Source of the DNA: Aphanomyces cochlioides
Lineage: Eukaryota; Oomycota; Saprolegniomycetes; Saprolegniales; Verrucalvaceae
Length of the DNA: 64,000 nucleotides
NCBI GenBank assembly: GCA_019828595.1
Contig: JAHQRK010000031.1
Location: forward strand, 1 to 64,000
Reading direction: 5' to 3'
The first letter of the stretch is position 1; every line of letters begins with the position of its first letter. The translations under genes were made by a program, and so were the position numbers. Below the pieces are notes generated by a model. That model was not told the origin of the DNA and searched no databases. It saw nothing but the letters and a program-made list of their open reading frames with translations. This document shows, in pieces, positions 60,496 through 64,000 of this stretch.

Positions 60496-61264
60496 CGTCG
60501 AGTGTCTTAATTGCGACTTTAGTCAACGAAGGGCGCGAGTGCGTGTTAATGACCAAACTTTGCGTAATGCGTAATGCCGGCTGGGTCGTATTCCCACCCA
60601 CTCTGTCTGGCATCATGACAAAGCAATCCCATGCAATTCACCAGGCGTTTTTCATTGAATTTACAAGATGAACGACGACGGTGGGATGTGTAGAGGGGTG
60701 TCGAATGAAAAATCTATGCGCTGGTACGCCGTGGATGCATCTACCAGGCATCAACGCTGTAGTTCTCCAGTATTCCTTTTCGGCTTTTCATAGCTTCGTC
60801 AATGGTGGTGTAGATAGTCAATGCACCCAAGAGAACATTCAAATAGCTTGGCTCCATAGCATAAGAAAGAGATGTTGAGAAATGTCAATTTGGATATTAT
60901 GACTGCTATGGTGGACAACTGTTCCCATGGTTTTCACTGTGGTATGGACAAGAACTTCCCATAAGGAAATTAAGTTTTAACAGTATAGATATTATATTTC
61001 ATCATATATTTTTTGGATTGGAGTAAAAACTCCAATGACTTTATACCTTTTAAAATTAATTTTACTTTAAAATATTATATTTTGACGAACATTGAAGAAT
61101 CACAGTGGAAGACATTTTTCAAGAACGTATATTGTCAATTCCAGGCAAATTTGCCCTGTTTGTGGTGTTTGTCAAATCGCCATGAAATCGACGCTCCGAT
61201 TCGATTGGTCAAAAATTCAATTCATTAGCCACGTCCCAGTGGTGATCGATCCACGTCTGCTGAG
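60496..61264. other. Upstream region of kinase C and AT-rich spacer
   Basis: This is the 5' flank of kinase C, then AT-rich sequence. No gene is seen. A perfect hairpin, ATTGGAGT-AAAA-ACTCCAAT, lies at 61017-61036. The part nearest 61264 may include the left flank of the IS630-type remnant, but no terminal repeat was found. Confidence 0.4.
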
Positions 61265-62363
61265 ATGGAGGAGGTGGCGACTCTGCAACATGCTCACGTC
61301 AACACACTGTCTATCATTGCCTCCATGCATATTACAAGCTGGGTTACTCGCGGAAACACTTAGCCCACATATTCAACAAGTCTGAACGCACGATCGGTAA
61401 CTGGATCAAGGTGTACGAGACAACCGGTGCCTTCCAGCAAGCTCAGAGTGTCAGTAGCGAGAGGAAATTCACCCACCCGCAGCGCACCTGGTTGTACGAC
61501 TATTACCAAGAGCATCCGCTCGCCTATTTGGACGAGGCTCAAGCTGATTTTGCCTATGCACATCATACCTCAATATCCAAGACTTCAATTTGGAGAATAC
61601 TCCACGAGTTCGGCTTCACCTGGAAGGTTTTGGAGAGGCGGGCGATTCACATAAAGCAACGCGATGTGTTCAGATTTGTTCAAGAGCTTAGCCGAGTTGA
61701 TTGGTGCTACCAGAATCTGGTGTTTTTGGATGAAGCATCATTTGACAACCGTGGCATGATTCGGAAGCGCGGTTACGCTTTGAAGGGTAAAAAGCTTGCT
61801 ATTCGTGGTGAGTTCGAGAGGAAACCGCGGATCTCGATTTTGGCCTTTATCGGTGTCAATGGAATCATCGATTATTACAACACGGAAGGAACTTTAATCG
61901 TGTGGAATTCACGAAATCCTGTGAAGACTTTGTCCATGGCACATCAGGGCACGTTCAACAATATCCTGGTCGCAACTCAGTCTGGATTTTAGATGGAGCA
62001 GCCATTCACCGCCACCCCGAAATTATTCACTACCTTCGAAGCGTTGGAATAGTCGCGATATTTCTCCCTGCCTACTGCCCATTTTTCAATCCCATCGAAT
62101 TCATGTTTGGGTACGTGAAGAAGTCATTTCAACGCCACTACGTTGAGTCGAAGGAGCGAAATCTACTACTGTTTGTCGTGCAGACATTTCGCAAGTTCTC
62201 AAAATTTGACATGAGCAAAGTCTTTATGCACTGTGGGTGGAAAATATAAGGCTATTTCGACCCCGTTGCACAGCTTGCAGTTGAGAGCTCTACGCCTCCT
62301 GTGCATAACGACTGCGAAGATGTCAATTTAGAGTTCACTGAAATTGAAACAGAGCAGCAATAA
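61265..62363 (+). pseudogene. IS630/Tc1-like transposase pseudogene
   Basis: ATG 61265 opens MEEVATLQHAHVNTLSIIA. After a frameshift near 61310 it reads YSRKHLAHIFNKSERTIGNW (helix-turn-helix), then HHTSISKTSIWRILHEFGF, VFLDEASFDNRGM (first Asp) and ISILAFIGVNG. A second frameshift near 61890 leads to SVWILDGAAIHRHPEI (second Asp), YCPFFNPIEFMFGYVK (Glu) and MSKVFMHCGW. A TAA at about 62247 interrupts, and the same frame continues GYFDPVAQLAVESSTPP to the final stop at 62363. It thus has a full DDE set but three lesions. It is not closely related to the intact IS630-like protein at 37391-38770. TIRs were not identified. Confidence 0.8.
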
Positions 62364-62382
62364 AAAGCCAAATGCATTCAAT

Positions 62383-63468
62383 TCATTCATCATGTTCGGC
62401 ATCCTCAATGTTATCGAGTGTTGTCAGTGGATCGGTCACTGCAGGGAATGGCGGAGGAGGAATGTCACGAGCAAATGCCTCTACGATCAATTTTCTTGAC
62501 TCCAGTCGCTCTTTCTGCATTTTCAAGCGAAGACCAAATGCCTCCCAATCGTGCTGAAGTTGTTCGTTTTCGGCGATTGAAGCATTCACGCAGTCAAGCG
62601 CAACACTAACTGAGCGCGAAAGGTTCGCCAAATGTCCTTGAAGAGGTGTATCTGCGGGTTGAAGCAATCCAACAATGTAACTCGGAGGTGGCTCGCTGAT
62701 AGCACTCTCCCAGGTTGAACGATTCAAATTTCGCGTCACTTCGTTGGCCCACATGCGCCAAACCACTACTTCTGCACGAAAGGTTGAGCCCCACTGGTCT
62801 TGAAGTTTTGCAACGATATCTTGCAAGGATGCCTCAGCCGTTGCTCCAGAGCGGTCCGTATGAATTGGACGAATGCACGCCGCGGTAAACTCTTCCAGGT
62901 CTTGACTTCTTGCAATAGCAGTACCATAAACGTACAGCAGCAATAGCACAGTTTGTCCTCGAAATTTCACTAGCCATTGATGCCATGCGCTTGGAGACTT
63001 ATCGCAGTCGATCACGTGTTTTTTCACTTTGAATTGCATCGATTTCGTCCATTCGGCAGCACTGACTTCGTTCACAGCTGTCCAAGCACCATCGTTCTTG
63101 ACTGCTCAGCACTTCAAACGCGGGCTGTATGTATCCCAAATCTTACCGATGATCTCTTCAAATGAAGATCCCTTGAAGACAGCATCGTCCAGGGTCTCTC
63201 CAGAGGTATCTCGTTGTCCGATGGTTGTCTTGACCACTGGGCGAAGAAGGAGCTGATATCGAGTGGTATTTGAGCTTGATCGTGTTGGAGATTGCGTTTG
63301 ATCACGGCTCCGTCGAGTAGGTGTGCGGTTGCGCTCAGGATACGTAGAAGCTCGCAATCGCCGCGGATGGTTGAGCGACAGGGGGGTGTTACCACTACCC
63401 CCGATGCAAGATCTTGGCCGGCAGTTGCGGAGTGCGCTTCCACCAGATTTGGCGAATCCCCATGACAT
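62383..63468 (-). pseudogene. Unknown protein gene with a single in-frame TGA
   Basis: One frame runs 362 codons from ATG 63468 to the stop at 62383, broken only by TGA at 63108-63106, where the context (RLKC-stop-AVKNDGAW) would suit a mutated Trp codon. The N-terminal 75 residues are basic and Ser/Arg/Thr-rich and look disordered. A compact part follows (TRYQLLLRPVVKTTIGQRD; GSSFEEIIGKIWDTYSPRL), then WTKSMQFKVKKHVIDC, SAWHQWLVKFRGQTVLLLLY and a C-terminal coiled coil (EAFGLRLKMQKERLESRKL). I do not recognise the family. Its place among transposon remnants suggests an element-associated gene. Read-through, selenocysteine or a sequencing error are alternatives to pseudogenisation. Confidence 0.5.
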
Positions 63469-64000
63469 TACGACGATTGGGTTCTGATCGGTGTGTTGAC
63501 GTTGCTACCGTACTGTGAGCAAGTGATCACATGCGTCAGCCTTGGTGCGTTTGAGAAGTCATCAGGACGCGCTTCATTGCTCTCGCCCGCATGCCGCACT
63601 TCCAATTGTGAGAAAGGATCTGTTGGAAAACCCTTGGAGCTGATAAAGTTATTATTTTACACAGGTCTGGCGATTGCCTGATTTGGTCGATTCAACAAAT
63701 CGATCACGGAAATTTCAAGTAGAACCCACAATACTTTATTCAAGTAAAAAGCGGCCAATCACTAGCACAATGTGAAAAAACGACGAATGACGACTACTTT
63801 TAAAAATCTATAACTCAGTATAGGCAATGTTGTAAGCATTCCAGGTTGGACCAGCTAATCGAAAAATACCGCAATATGTCCTATGACACTGGAGATTTTT
63901 TGTATTGAAAATGAGTCAAAAAGCGCCCGATCACCGGCACTCTACGTTACTGAAGTGGTGTGTGTATGATGCAGCTTTAGTGTAATAGCTTTATCGAGGA
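63469..64000. other. Right-edge spacer, no recognised feature
   Basis: A 62-codon plus frame (63493-63681) is motif-free. ATACTTTATTCAAGT near 63730 matches a stretch in the right arm of the fold-back element at about 51030, but the similarity does not extend. Nothing else is supportable. Confidence 0.35.

Noticed and set aside
63725..63750. Match of ATACTTTATTCAAGT to the fold-back arm near 51030
   Set aside because: Similarity stops after about 16 bp and the word resembles common 3'-end sequence (AATAAAG on the other strand), so a shared element is not supported.

Overview
The window looks like a repeat-rich, gene-poor stretch of an oomycete nuclear genome. A saprolegnian such as Aphanomyces is my best guess, but that is inference. 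The support is: GT...AG introns of only about 40-50 bp, receptor-like TKL kinases with a repeat ectodomain, a Crypton-type tyrosine recombinase, and a mix of Merlin, hAT, plant-type mariner, IS630-like and pogo-like DNA transposons. There are no bacterial operons, rRNA, tRNA or CRISPR arrays.

Region 1 (1-29367) is one uninterrupted satellite array: 31 complete head-to-tail units plus partial units at both ends. Monomers are 908 or 915 bp, differing by a 7-bp indel. Each monomer carries three copies of a 25-bp dyad-symmetric motif. No gene is visible in the array. It ends abruptly at the catalytic-Glu codon region of a broken Merlin transposase.

Region 2 (29368-46000) is a transposon graveyard with a few intact genes. 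A dead hAT transposase gene is split by a Merlin element with matching 8-bp target duplications. Next come a small MITE, an intact mariner (DD39D) transposase with only its left inverted repeat, a second Merlin element whose two halves now point in opposite directions, and a complete IS630-like element with an intact transposase. Decayed zinc-finger-type reading frames follow. A 4.37-kb segment bounded by perfect 27-bp inverted repeats then holds a dead pogo-like transposase, a 579-bp hairpin repeat and an intact Crypton-like tyrosine recombinase.

Region 3 (46000-49190) carries a PH-domain gene on the minus strand and poorly resolved spliced coding sequence, including a single-pass membrane exon. 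An 1,843-bp fold-back element with a 9-bp target duplication (49250-51092) separates it from the kinases.

Region 4 (51198-60495) is a cluster of three paralogous receptor-like TKL kinases, A(+), B(+) and C(-). I could resolve full exon structures for all three (767, 703 and 770 residues). Each has a signal peptide, a Cys-containing N-cap, seven small exons each encoding one leucine-rich-like repeat, a membrane-proximal exon, a Ser/Thr/Pro stalk of variable length, one membrane span and a kinase domain with all catalytic motifs. B and C converge tail to tail.

Region 5 (60496-64000) holds an IS630-type transposase pseudogene and a minus-strand gene of unknown function that is open for 362 codons except for one in-frame TGA.
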